Positions 23,713-36,058 of a stretch of DNA of 64,000 nucleotides are shown in pieces (within the stretch, counting starts at the first letter, position 1; every line of letters begins with the position of its first letter). Source of the DNA: Clitopilus passeckerianus (lineage: Eukaryota; Basidiomycota; Agaricomycetes; Agaricales; Entolomataceae); assembly GCA_944990035.1 (NCBI GenBank), contig CALYLX010000097.1, positions 1-64,000 on the forward strand, given 5' to 3'. The position numbers were made by a program, and so were the translations under genes. The notes below the pieces were generated by a model. That model was not told the DNA's origin, made no database searches, and saw only the letters and a program-made list of their open reading frames with translations.

Positions 23713-24971
23713 ATGAGCTCAGTCAGGAAACCTTCACTGGGAGCCACCCCAGAGCAGCAGCAGCTACGGGAAACGGCAGAGCAGCTTTATGCTCGATTCT
23801 CAGAAGCGAAATTCAATCTGTTGAAGGACCAAACAGAGTTTGCAACCTGGAACTCAGCGGGTGACGATGGCATTGACCCCGATGAAATCAGCACAAAAGA
23901 CCCAGCAATGGTTGCAGTCAATCTCATGGAACAAATAGTAGGTCATAAATGCACCTCTAAGAGACGTCTTATCAATCTGACTCAGTCCTACTTCAGAAAA
24001 CTCAAATTTCAGTATCTAGAGCAGAATGCTAAGGATAGATATGTGAAATCCATTGTCAGCGATATTGACGACGCACCTATCGTAACGGCGGATGACAACC
24101 AGGAGCTCGCTGCCCTTAATGCTGAGAAGAAGGAATGCCTGAAAGTATCTAAGGCTAAACTTGCCCAGATGCAGCAGGACGTTCGAACATTGGCACCTAT
24201 GGTTGAACAAGGTGAGTACATATCATTTCTGCTGAAATCGTATCTTTGACTGAGGATCCAATAGACTTTCAACGAGCGGAAGCCGCAACAAAACGTGCTG
24301 CAACTCTAGCTCAGCAAATAGTCGATGCTCGTCTTGCTCTTTCGCGTTTGCGCCAGACTCATCCACACCCACGGCTCACGATCGCTACTGCAGACCAGAA
24401 ACTTGCCGAACAGATTGAGGAAATGCAAACCCTCAGCGACGAAGTTCAGGCTGTGAACGAACAGAGTCACGATATCAAGCGAGAACTCAAGAAGAGCGCT
24501 CTCGACCTTGAGGGTCTAAGAATGGAACGGGCAGAGATTGAGAAGTCAGTCAAGCGGACACATGTCGACGAAAATGACCAACGCTTGATTCCGTTGTATA
24601 ACTGGTAAGTTTCTTGTCGACTCTTTGTATGTTATTGACGTTCACATACGGCCAGGTTCACAACCTCGATAAAACTCCAGCATTCGATACAGGACCTTCA
24701 TGAACTACACGCAGCGTCGGAGAATGAGCTGAGGCTGACCTACCTCATTGATTCTGGCCAATCCAGCCCGCATGCAATCACAATCACGCTGATATTTGCA
24801 CCGGATACGCGACAACTGGCGGCCGTGCAGACGGGTGGGATCGAGGAACTTGGTATCGACATGGGCGACGTCGTGGATGCACATGTTCAGGTCAACGATG
24901 TTCATGGGCTTATCGCTGCCATTCTTTCACGGGTTCGAACCGGCAACGAGGCTGCCCGACGGGACCGATGA
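23713..24971 (+). CDS. Sos7-like kinetochore coiled-coil protein
   Basis: Resembles the fungal Sos7 family, which supports kinetochore assembly and Mis12-complex localisation in fission yeast. Start ATG 23713 in context accATGA; an upstream in-frame ATG at 23647 lacks a good context. Seen: QLRETAEQLYARFSEAKFNL, FATWNSAGDDGIDPDEIS, FRKLKFQYLEQNAKDRYVK, then long heptad-rich stretches (NQELAALNAEKKECLKVSKA; LAEQIEEMQTLSDEVQAVNE; LKKSALDLEGLRMERAEIE) separated by the motif LSRLRQTHPHPRLT. A short globular end follows (TYLIDSGQSSPHAITITLIF). Four exons, about 395 aa, frame intact to TGA 24969-24971. Family assignment rests on motif memory, not on a search. Confidence 0.68.
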
Positions 24972-27900
24972 GGTTCTATTGGAACAGTGTTGGTTGCCTT
25001 CTCGTTGAAGGTCGGGTATGGCGTGCATGCGTTCATCCGTGTTTCGATGACGATTATGGAGGGACCTAACGGCTCATTGATGTTCCTGGAGAGCGTTGCG
25101 ACACGAAGAGTGTATTGGTATGATACTGAAGCTGAATGGATGTATTATTTGTATTTCTGAGAATATCACTGAATATTTCCTGATTTATCCCATTTATTCA
25201 GCTCCATGTGTGGGTGCAGGAAAAGGGGTGCATCTCCGTTTGGTCGACTATACAGACTAGCTACGCTTTCAGCTATTTGCTTTTCGTTTTCTTCGTCTTT
25301 GGGCAAAACGACGATCTTCTATCCTCGAAAGTAATAGTTCAGGTCATACCGGCGATTTCTGACTATCCCTTAACCGGATAGTAACCAGTGCCGGGCCACG
25401 ACTTATTCCAAGCGCAGCAAGCGTTGGAAGTAATAATGATCACCTAGGGCGCTTGCAGTTCCTTCAATATGTTCAGGTTTCCCTCCCTTACGCTTAAGCG
25501 CTGCCTAACACGGCGGCACGGTCCGGGCGGATGTCAGGCACCGTTTCCTCTTTACTGTGGCATTCAATTAGACGCCTGGAGTCTGATCTTTACGTTCTAT
25601 GCTCGAAGGAACCTCGTTTCAAGTTCTGGAGTTTTTGGGTGCACATTTCACCTCTCCTTACCGGTGCACGCGGCACAACGAAAAAGTTCTTTGAACATAA
25701 AAATCTCTATCAAGGGTTCAAATATTCACCCACAGGGCCCACAGGGCTCGAAGACACCGCCACCGCATCACTCGTATCGCTGCCCCGATGATCGTTGGGG
25801 TTCGAGCCCTCTGGATGAACCTGGCCCAAAGAGGCTTCGTTTTGGACGCCACTCAATGCTGTAAGTCCATATTTTCAACTGCATCCAGGCTCTTGCCACC
25901 GGGGAAACAAGTATCCAGTTGATTCCATCTGCAAACGTATCGGCTCGGTCAGGCCCACGCTGGTTCGGAACGCCACGGTTGCTGATTTCCAGTCTGTACT
26001 GTCAAGAATTTTTTTTGGTCCCGCCAAACGTGCTCTGGCCTAACTGCTGGGCTGGGTATACCAGTAAAGCTGATTCCGCTTGGTATTCAAGCCGTCTCAG
26101 GCGTCTTGGAATTTTCTTGTTGCATGGTGCTAAGCCCTTGTGGCTTAAAGGAGTAGATTTGCGTACATCAAATCAGGTGTCTCTCATCATAGGCCAACCT
26201 GCACGATATTGCGTCAGAAATTTGCATGGAGATAATTGTATCTCCTCTGTGCGATCTCATACCCACATGGCTCGAGTGCAGGGGTTTCTGACTGCGATAT
26301 GAACCACTCTGAACCTGGATTTGCGGGTCGAGGAAGGAGGTGACACTGCTTGACACTGCTACACCTGTCTGGTATCTAGCGATGGCACCCGGTATTCTAA
26401 CTGGCTCGGAAAATCTGCTCGTAATACCCGACATGTGCGCAGAACAAGCTGCCAATGGCGACCTGCTGAAATATATTTCACTCGGTGAAAGTGCGTTCAT
26501 ACTGTATCCATTCTCTGACCTTGGTCTGATCTGCAACCGCCGGTAGCTGCCTAATCTATGGATGAAGGCTCAAAACTCCAATGATTCTCCTGGTTTGGGA
26601 GCTCTGTTTGCTGCCGGTCGTGGATTTACTACTGGGCTCTATCCCCGAGAAAACATCTCAGTTATATTGATAGTATATGCCGATATTCTTGCCAGTATTT
26701 TACCTTTCGTGATTATGATCGATCGGGTTCCTCACAAAGACGTTGACCATCTAGGTTAACCAGCCACTCGGCGAGGGCATTTCTAACAAATATCCCACCT
26801 CCCCCGGTCCCCTTGACTCCTTGAAATGCCTCCCTGACCCACTCCTCAGTATCATTCGTCATGTATCATCCCCGAACCGGAAAGCCTCGCAACGATGACC
26901 GCGTAAGCGATATCAGAGGGGTTCCTCGTATTGGGTGCTATTATTACAAATTATCTCTAATCAGAATTCAGAATTCTAGGGTCACCGAATCGCGTTCAGC
27001 GCTGAGCTTAAAAGATACCGGAAACGCATCAAAGTGTGTTGAGAACTTTGGCTTGCGAACTCCGGACTCGGTATGTTCCACGCGAGCGGCTTGGATGCGC
27101 TCCTGCGGTAAACCCCCTCAGGCTTCTAAAATGTGTTTTCTCCGTGATCTACTGGTCGTGGACTTACAAGTCACTGGCAGAAGACACAAGAGTTCGACCC
27201 ACTGGCAGTTGCGCCCCCCGATAGGTCAAGACTTTTTTATCGACTGTGGATTCGTTTCACCCCGAGTTTGCATTCGCAGATTTTTCAGCTATCGAAGGAA
27301 ATATGCGGTGTCAGGCGGTCATTGATCCCGCTGCTTTTAGCTTATAGGTAGAAATGAAGTGACAATGGCCCATTAATTTGACGGCGATATTTAGGTAGAT
27401 GGCTCGGATGTTGTGGAGGTTGTTAATTGTATATTTCTCTTGGAAGGAGTCATAAACTCGTGGCCCATAAATGGGTTTTCATGAAGCGACGCAAGCTCAG
27501 TCACGACTGATACAATAGCTATACACCTACTGTTAGCTGACCTTCTTCAAAATCTTTATTGAGTCCGTCAATCAATAAGTGGCACCTGAATTCCTTGGTG
27601 GTCCGGAATTCGTGTAACAGTCAAAACAGACTTGTTTTCTGCCATTTAGTGTTTTTTCACATGGGGTAGCCATTCTCAAATGGATATGACAGAAAAACAA
27701 ATTGTGTCAGCAAAGTTGGACCAAGTCCTCCCCTTCAACGAACCACCACCATGACTTGATCATAGCTTCATGGCTTGGAAAAGGAATACAAGTCCTCGTA
27801 TTTCTATCAATGAGCCAAATGTGCTTTTATCCTCTATTCTCTATAACAATATAAGCCCAAGGGATTTGACGAACAACTTGCAGGGGGACACACTGAGTTG

Positions 27901-28033
27901 ACAGTGACAGACCACATTTGAGGTCACGTGGTCAATTCCCATTCTTGGCAGTTATTCATTGATCCAATTGGCAGTCACGGCAGCGCGTTCGCTTTCTTCA
28001 TTACCTTCGGCACTCTGCTCGCTGTCGACCACG
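24972..28033. other. Long region without recognisable genes
   Basis: No conserved domain, tRNA or transposon terminus found on either strand. Open frames at 25469-25864 and 26861-27325 have no recognisable product. It may hold eroded mobile-element sequence, but I see no diagnostic motif. Confidence 0.4.
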
Positions 28034-31000
28034 ATGCCAAAAGCAAGAGACGGGTCGTTGTCGGCGACGGGGAAAAGGGCAAATAATGACTACGCGTACA
28101 AACAATTTATCAGACATGGGAGGCCCAGTTACTTGATGCGTGAGTTTCAACTCTCAAAGGCTTTGTGCTGAGCTTACTGTAAAGGTTCTCTGCAGGTGTT
28201 TTCAAGGCTTTTTTGGAGGTTCGGCGCGCTCACGGCTGCGAAGCTGTATCGGAGGATAGTATCAGGGAAACAAGTGAGTGGTCGTTTTGGCGAATTTGAC
28301 ATCGCAAAGCTAAGAAGTACACCAGCAAAGACAGTCCTTCGCGATGATGGTATTGACGTTGATGGAGTTAACTGGCTAAAATATTTCGACAGGTCTTTCA
28401 CTGAGCTGGTGAGGACATTGATGCTCCCTTTTTCTCGCTATCTCATGCGCCTCTAGCGAAACGACGGTATTATCGAGGAGGTGGCCGGGGACAGTAGCTA
28501 TGTGCTGACAGACTATGGCACGGACCTGTAAGCTTTTTTTATCAGTTGTCGCGTTCTGCATTGACAGAAGGTTAAGCCTGGACGATGCACACGAGCTACA
28601 CAATGTTCCATACCAGGGCTTCACCGTTGACCAAGAGGACCTAGTTGTGCGGGAGGCAGTCTATCATTTCCCTAGTACAACCGGGCGTCGCAAGTCACAA
28701 GGTGGCGCCGCAACCTCTACTAGTTCAAAGGGGCGCAATACACCCGCATATGAGACCGAGGACAGCGAATGGGCTCACGATGACGGACCGCCACGCAAGA
28801 AACCCAGACGAAGGAAGCAGGCAGCCCCTCGACGGTCAATAGCTCCTGCAGCTCATCCACACGTATGTTCTCATACTCATAACACCCAGAGCTTCGGCTG
28901 AATTTTTGCAGGATCAGTATCCCCCCTATAGGGGTGCTTCGAGAGAACGTCAGACATCTTCTGTGTCTCGTCTGGATCTGGACCCACCCGAACGAAACCA
29001 CCTTGGAGAGTCGAGTAGCTTTTTCCAGACAACCGTTTTCTGTCCCACGGCTATAGACTCTCCACTATCCGTACCGACGTGAGTTTGGCATACTCTCATT
29101 TTCTTCGCGGCCTTGTGATTTACGTCTCAGAAGACCTTCACCACCTTCCCCAGCAAACCCTCCAACCCAGAATATATCATCACAGTCAATACAAACATCT
29201 GCTGCTCGTGTATCGCAGCAACCGACACCTGCCCCAAGCACACCTGATCCAAGCGCCGAGGACCTTTCTCAAGCGCCAGGCCGTTTAAATAGCAGCTCAG
29301 ATAAAGTAGGCTGCCTCGCTAGATACTCACTGATGCATTCTGACCGGGATTTAAGGCTGAGATCGAGCAACTCCGCCGACAGAACCTCGAGCTTGCGGAC
29401 CAACTCATTGCAGCACAAGCCAGTCTAACCTCAAATGAACAACTCTCCAAAGAAGCGAAGCTCCATGATCAACTGTCGGGGGTTTTGAGCCATCTCGCTC
29501 GATACGAGAGAGAATCAGCAAGCACGGCTGGCGAGATTCTGGCCTTACGCTTGAAGATCTCAACGCTGGAGAGCGCTCTCCACTTCCAGTCGACGGAAGG
29601 TCCTATCGGGCAATTGCTCGAAGAGCGCGACGCGTCGATTTCAAATCTTCAGTCAGCGACACAACTCCAAGCAGAGACCATCAAGTCACTCCAAAGGAAG
29701 CTCGAAGATGAGGAAAGAAAGGCAAAAGACAGCGACTTGTTTGCTTGTCGCGCTGAACATAACGTCATGAGGTTGGAGGCCGACCTCAAGAAGCTGAGCG
29801 ATAAATCTGAGCAAGTGGTTCGAAACCAGATGGCGACCAACCAGAAGCAGAAGCAGAAAATCAACGAGCTCTCGAAACATAATAAGGAGCTCGATTCTGT
29901 TATCCAGGAGTTGAAGTCGTCACGATCACGCGCTATCGAGGATGCCCTCTCGGAGTTGACATCCATGGGGGAAATGTTCAAGAAGACTGAAGCAACGAAT
30001 GCCTCCTTAACCACCAATCCTTCCCCTGTGGCAATTCCTCCTCCTCCTCAGGCTTCGCCGGTTATTCCCTCTTCATATGTCATCCGCCCGCCACCGACAG
30101 ATGCGTCTTCGTCTCCCCTACCTCCGTCGCCCACTGTCCCTTTCCACCCCTCTGGCGCACCAGCAATGCGCCCTTTTCCGTCCATCCCCCCAACAAAGTT
30201 CGATGACCCGGCCCGGTTGAAGTCTGACCTGATGGCTGCAAACCTGACGATCTCTCAGGGAGAGAGTGAAAGGTCGAATTTGAAGAACCAGGTTAAGACA
30301 TTGGAAAGGCGCCTAGGAGCGCGATCGACCCAGCTCGATGCTGCGCAGGCAGAGATCAACAGGTTAACGAGGGAGAGGGAGTTCTGGGAACTCAAATCCA
30401 GAACTGTTGGTGCCGATCTCGAAAGCAAACTGGGGATGCTGCAGCAGCTCACAGACGAAATGAAGCACTTGCAAGCCGATCGGCAACACTATTCCACAGA
30501 GTACGATGCCGTGCAGAAACAGCTTGCTACTGTGACGGAGGAACACAAGAATTGCAGCGCCGACCTCCAAATGGCCGTTGAAGAAAAAACTAAGGCTGGA
30601 ATCTGTTTGGTCAACATGACGACGTGTTTCGACGAGGGTCAGACAAAAATTACTTCTCTGAAGGACACGGTTGGATCTCGCGACAAACAGATTACGGAGC
30701 TCAAGGATGAAGTTGAAACCCGCGACAAACAGATTATGGAGCTCAAGGATAGTCTGGTCAAGAAAAATGAATCAATAGCGGTGGAACTGGCGGCATCCCA
30801 GGTTCAGGCGTCCATGGTCATCACGTTGGAGCAAAATCTGACTGCGGCTAAGGAGCGCGAAGACATCATACGGAATGAGCTCTCGGCTGCTCAACACGAA
30901 CTAGAGACGGTGTCGCGCAACCATCAAGAGTTGACCAATATTTTGGAGGCGAGGAAAACGGAGTTAGAAGAAACTGTCGGCAATCTTCAAACCGTCGAGC

Positions 31001-31422
31001 AACTGAAGAACGACCTTGAAGAACAGCTGGAGGCGGAGAAAACCCTCAGAGGCGATGTTGAGAGGTCCCTGCAATCGAAAGAACAGACTATTATGGACTT
31101 AGACACGAAACTCGCCGACGCAGACACAAGCTACCAGGAACTTGAAGATGCCTACAAACTCCTTCAAGCTGGGAAGACTGAAGACGAGCAGACCATTTCG
31201 GAGCTGAAGCAGAGTTTCGCGAAGGTACAAGCTCTTCAACAAGATTCCCTCAAGGAACTTGCTTCAAAGGTATGTTCATCCTAAGTTTATGGCCAGCGTT
31301 AACTCGGTTTCTAACAGCCTTTGAAAATATCATCCCAGGTGAACTCGGCGAAGTCGTCACCCATGCCTACCCGCCAATCCTCAAGGATTTCGTCACTCAA
31401 GCAAGCATCCCCGGATTCATAA
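28034..31422 (+). CDS. Large coiled-coil protein of unknown function
   Basis: No family recognised. ATG 28034 gives MPKARDGSLSATGKRANNDY, then YKQFIRHGRPSYLM, VFKAFLEVRRAHGCEAVSED, GIDVDGVNWLKYFDRSFTEL, GIIEEVAGDSSYVLTDYGTD and LDDAHELHNVPYQGFTVDQE. A basic nuclear-localisation-like run (PPRKKPRRRKQ) and a Ser/Pro-rich linker follow. From about 29360 a coiled coil starts (AEIEQLRRQNLELADQLIAA) and continues through one 1.8-kb exon, interrupted by a Pro-rich hinge (PPPPQASPVIPSSY) near 30030-30190. The last exon ends SSRISSLKQASPDS, stop TAA 31420-31422. About 970 aa. Heptad spacing and the basic stretch suggest a nuclear or cytoskeletal scaffold. A GTGAGT-like intron near 28271 is needed to keep frame; that join is tentative. 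Confidence 0.7.
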
Positions 31423-33524
31423 TCGTCCTCTTGTTTCTATAGTCACCCAGATCCCTCCCTGACGTATTATGGCCAATCGTTACGATTTTCTTCTGCTTCC
31501 TCATAATGGACATGCCGTCATTTTCATATCCTCATAGGCTTTCCATATTTGTACGACCCTCTACTTTTTACGTATTCTCCCACTGGTCTTTATCGATTGT
31601 CATGCTTGCTTTCTTGTCGTACTTTCCGATTAACCCCAATCCGGCTTAATCGGGTGTACAACGCTATGCTCAACCCCCGCTTTCACTCGACTTTCCGGGG
31701 ACATGTAAAACCTGTTGCTATGTACAATTGAATTGGCCTGAAATAATTGGACTGAATAATCCCACACATAACCCCAGGACGTGCCAAACCTGCAGAAACA
31801 TTGCGAGTCGGACAGGTTTCGAGCCCGACTGTCGTGGCAGAGGTGTCCGCTGGGCGTTGACAATGTTCGCTCCCAAGAAGGTGATACAAAGACAGGGAAG
31901 GTCCTCGATAATTACTTCTTCGACGTTTGACAGGAAATGTCACTGTGAACGTAATAGCTTCGTCTGCTAGACTAAATCCGGGGTATACAGCCCTCGCGTG
32001 TCGGAATAACCGAACTGATGCTATGCTTCGACTGAAGGTGGAAATGCTGGGTAATTGTACTGATCCCTCAACTCCTCCTCGATGCCCCTTGCCCTAGTAT
32101 ATTGACTCATTTGGGATGAGTTTCAACCCACGTTACTACGGCAAACCGTTTTCCAAAGAATTGCATCATCCCACCCCTGTGCGGGATTCAACAGGAAGAA
32201 GTTGTCGTGAGAATGTGTACTAGGTTTCTTTTCAACGCCTGGAGCGAGCTCTGGTCACCTGAAGATGTGTAGACAGTAGCCGAGAAATGTCCGGAATGAC
32301 CAGAAGCGGCATGGCGACAAGGCCTCTGTGAATACGGGAGGCAGATCGAATGGCGAAAAGCTTTTGCCATCGAGTAGTAGACTTCCGATTAATGGCGCTT
32401 CCAAAAGTGGACAAAACTTTGAAATAGCAAACAGGCTCTGCATTGTAGGTCCCCGTCTCAGAAGTCCTGAGGGTAACGTGTTTTATTAGAGCAAAGAACG
32501 ATTCAATTGGTCAATATGCGTCACAGAGGTCGCCGATCATCCCAGTAAGGACATTGCGGGAACATCCGGGGTGCTGAACTCGAGCCGTCGCCAAAATAGA
32601 CTTGTTGAACCAAGGCCATATGTACATAGTCCCATAGTGGGCAACACAATTGCTTGAGCATGTGTTCATGGATGTCGAAATTAACGACTCGATCAGCGAA
32701 CGGGCCGGAGGGGGTTGGCCACGTGAGATCGGAAAGCCTTGACAACGTGCCTACAATAAATGTCTGTTCCGTCTTCTACGAAGTCTTTCTCTCCGATAAC
32801 GCCAGCTTCCCAGCATCGCTTGAAGCGACAAAGGGTACCTCTGGGCCGTCACACGTGGCAAAGACAGGGTTGCAAAGCTGTTACCATATTTCCGAATTCA
32901 AACCGCTGCTCCAGTAAGGTGTCATCAGTCGAACGCGCTAAAACATGCTCAAACGGTAGGAAGGCATGGGTAAAATATGTTCTCTTCATAGCCCTGTCAC
33001 TGGCTTCATCTTGGAGAGTGTGGATACAGAATCTCCGGATTTTCTGCATGAATTGCTGAGCTGAGATGAGCTCATTGTTATTCACAACGGCGAGGCTCGA
33101 TGTGCTATTTCCAATCTGGCGTGTCCCGGTCAAGGCACAGGAGTCTGAGAGTTTGTAAATGGACGGTTGTCCCGTTCATCCGGGTCCACCTCTAAGCGAA
33201 AAAATCTGATAACGCTAATTTCCCATACCTCAAGCCATCGACCATCGTAGATCGGCCTGTAACCAAGTGGCGTTTGGGCTTGCTCATTCTGGGATGTCAC
33301 ACCCATTTGGATATTGGCGTGAACGACAACTTGAGACTGTACCTTGACAATCGGTCCATTCCAGCCTCTTCCACGCGACCATGAGACACGAATTAGACTA
33401 CCAACCTGAACTGGTAGGGACCTCCCTCATCGCCGCTTCGTTTTCGGAGCTAACTTTGCTTCAGGCCCTCCCCCGAACCCTTAAAAGCCCAGTGGTTTTA
33501 CCATCTTCCCCCAACACAATAGCA
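31423..33524. other. Mostly non-coding; possible minus-strand relic
   Basis: On the minus strand between about 33350 and 32520 several frames read like protein (KVQSQVVVHANIQMGV; RRFCIHTLQDEASDRAMK; LCRFKRCWEAGVIGEK) but end in stops and do not join by plausible splice sites. I cannot name a family. A decayed gene is possible. Confidence 0.35.
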
Positions 33525-34464
33525 ATGGTTTTCCGTCTGCCCACCCATCTCGACTCCTTCGTTCCACCTCCCTCTCAACAAGCTCAGGACCAAAGACCCT
33601 GGCGAGGTTCCCTGATCGTCAGTGGAATGAGGAGTTCAGATAGGAGCAGCAGCCAAACCATTCGTGTCACTGCAGTTGAAACGGACGGCGATAAGTACGT
33701 GCATTCCTAAAGCTTGGTCGACACTCGCTAACTAACAACCTGAATAGCAGGGTAGACCTGTGGCCGTCGCAGTTCTTCACCCAGATTCTTCATGGCCGAC
33801 CCGTCTTGAAGGACCTCCAAGCCTGGGTCAACCACCATAACCCTCCTTTGTGCACTTTCATGCCTGACCGCCACCGCGACCCGAACATTAACACGGTCAA
33901 CCAGACAACATTCCGCTCCTTATCGCGTATCCTCTTCGAATCACAGTCTGTGAGTGCTCCCTTCATGTGATATACTAATGGACTCATCGCTCATCTATCC
34001 CGGTCCTGAAGGTTGCCATCGCGTCCTGGGGTCGAGACGATATCCCTGGTGCAGGGATGATTATTTTCCCAGCCCAGAACTCCAGCTCTCTACTTGTCGG
34101 CGCACTCTTCCTCACTTCGCCTTTCCCTTCGTTTATAACCGGGGGTTCACCGCCACCAATGTCTCTTTCTCCGACTCAGATGCAAATGCAGCCTGGTTAT
34201 ACCGCGCAGTATCAGCAAGTCCCTCAATACGCGTCATCCTCTCGTCACCAACACCAGCAATCGGTTTCACCGCCCCTGCTGTACCCTACCAGTCCCGTAG
34301 ATGATGCGAGAAACGTCCATGGCCAATATTATCAGATGCCCCGAACCTCTTCCGCCACTCATTCTTCGATCCTCCCTACTGGCTCATCCTGGCAAGAGGG
34401 TGTGGATGCTAATCCATACGCTAATTTCCTTCCTCAAGATAATACCCATTATCAAGGCCAATAA
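33525..34464 (+). CDS. PTOV/MED25-like domain protein
   Basis: Three exons, about 270 aa. ATG 33525 gives MVFRLPTHLDSFVPPPSQQ, then WRGSLIVSG, LWPSQFFTQILHGRPVLKDL, QAWVNHHNPPLCTFMPDRH, VAIASWGRDDIPGAGMIIF and SSLLVGALFLTSPFPSF. This order resembles the PTOV (activator-interacting) domain of Mediator subunit 25. No von Willebrand A domain precedes it, unlike full MED25. The tail is Gln/Ser/Pro-rich (MQMQPGYTAQYQQVPQYASS) as in transcription cofactors, ending at TAA 34462-34464. Assignment is by motif resemblance only. Confidence 0.5.
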
Positions 34465-36058
34465 TTCGAGCTTCAGCAAAACGCGAAGACGTTCCGATAC
34501 CCCAACTGTATAAATCTCCCCTCGTTTGGTTGCACCCATTTTGCTGTATCGACTTATCACCGTTTCCTTGTCTCCTAGTGATCTAACTCTCCCACTGTAG
34601 CTTTAACTTTTCGTTTCTCTCTAGCTTTCGTTTACATAGATGATGCCTCACGCATTTCCCTAGGGAAATTTCCCTGCAACTGTAGCTATTCCCGACTCCG
34701 TTGATTTGAAACTGTATCCTTACAACCTGATCGTCTTTTCCGAATGAATATACCACACTTCCCATAGACTACATTTGACGCGTGTTTTCTCAGCAGCCAC
34801 CAAATCGAAGTGGTTTTGAATCACGGTGATTTCATATGGAATCGCTCTGGTGCTCACTCAGTGGAAGGTCATTGGCGGGTGAATACTAGGTATTTCATAT
34901 GCATATGGTGTCCGGGCGTGCCATTTGGTGGCTCAGGTGAGTGGCACTCATAATAATGAACGTTCCAATATGCTGTCTTGGCCACCTCGGGCATTTGGCC
35001 TACCCCGAAGGCCATCGGGCATTCGGTGTCAAGACCGTGGTAATTTGGAGCTCCTCGAATTCAATTGTGCAAGCCCGAACTCAGGGCCTGGAGGTCGCCA
35101 GCATCCTGGGACGACGCCGATATGAATATTCAATGAAGATCGTCAAGCCCAAAAATACCTGGTGTAATTTTGTGATGACCGGTGACCTCGGAAGACCGAT
35201 GGGAACTTGACGTAGTGAATGGACACACTTAGGGCCAGTCCAGTAACAATGAGAGGATCAGCAGCACAAGAGTAGCTTCTGATGTAGATTCAGGAAATGC
35301 CTCCCAAGCGTTCGGCGGCAGCGATCCGCCCTTCTAACGACCAGCGAAGGCGCAGTTAACAAGCGTCCCGCCACTACCACCACCACCTCGAATTAACCCG
35401 CTGTTGGCCGTGGTGGGGTTTTCATTGTTCATTCTGAGCAAGACGGAATAATGTGGAGTTGTCAGCATCTCTTTAATTAATTGTTCATTGGGTAAACTGT
35501 GGGAACGGAACTCCAACTGGACTCCAATTCGGAGAAGAATCCAAGCAGAATCGGCAAGTCCAAAAGCAGGAGTAGCGCATGTGTGTCTCTACAACCGTTT
35601 CAATGGAGCTTAGAAGGAAATCAGTTGAACAACAGTGACAGATAGGCGCCTTACTTCGTCGAGAATGGCTTAGACTGAACAATAAATCCGCAGTTCATGT
35701 GCCACGAGTCGTTAGAGCATGAGAGTGAATGAGCGCATGCATTTGGATTGTGTCGATCCATCGTTTGAGCAGAACGCGCTCGAGGCGGTGCATCAAGCGA
35801 TCTGGCCATGATTAAGGGCCGAGGCATACACGGTCAGCTGAGCGAGAGGATCGGGTTTAAGCAGCACACTCTATTATGATAGGCTCTTGACAAGTGGCAC
35901 TGACAGCTTTGATTGCCAATGATTATCACGAGGTCACGCAATGATACAGTGAGTCATATGCAACAACTATATACGGAGGAGAAGACAGCACCAAAAGAAC
36001 CAGCAGTTGCAAAGCGACGGGTATAGTACAATATCGTTCTGTTCATAACGGGCTATAA
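34465..36058. other. Intergenic, nothing recognised
   Basis: 3' flanks of two convergent genes. Short frames only; no repeats or RNA genes identified by eye. Confidence 0.45.

Noticed and set aside
25790..25815. Possible tRNA T-arm (ggggttcgagccctc)
   Set aside because: No matching acceptor stem, D-arm or anticodon arm upstream.
24972..28033. Eroded retrotransposon
   Set aside because: No reverse transcriptase, integrase or terminal repeat seen; only absence of genes suggests it.
31805..31835. Possible tRNA T-arm (aggtttcgagcccg)
   Set aside because: Flanks do not fold into a cloverleaf by eye.
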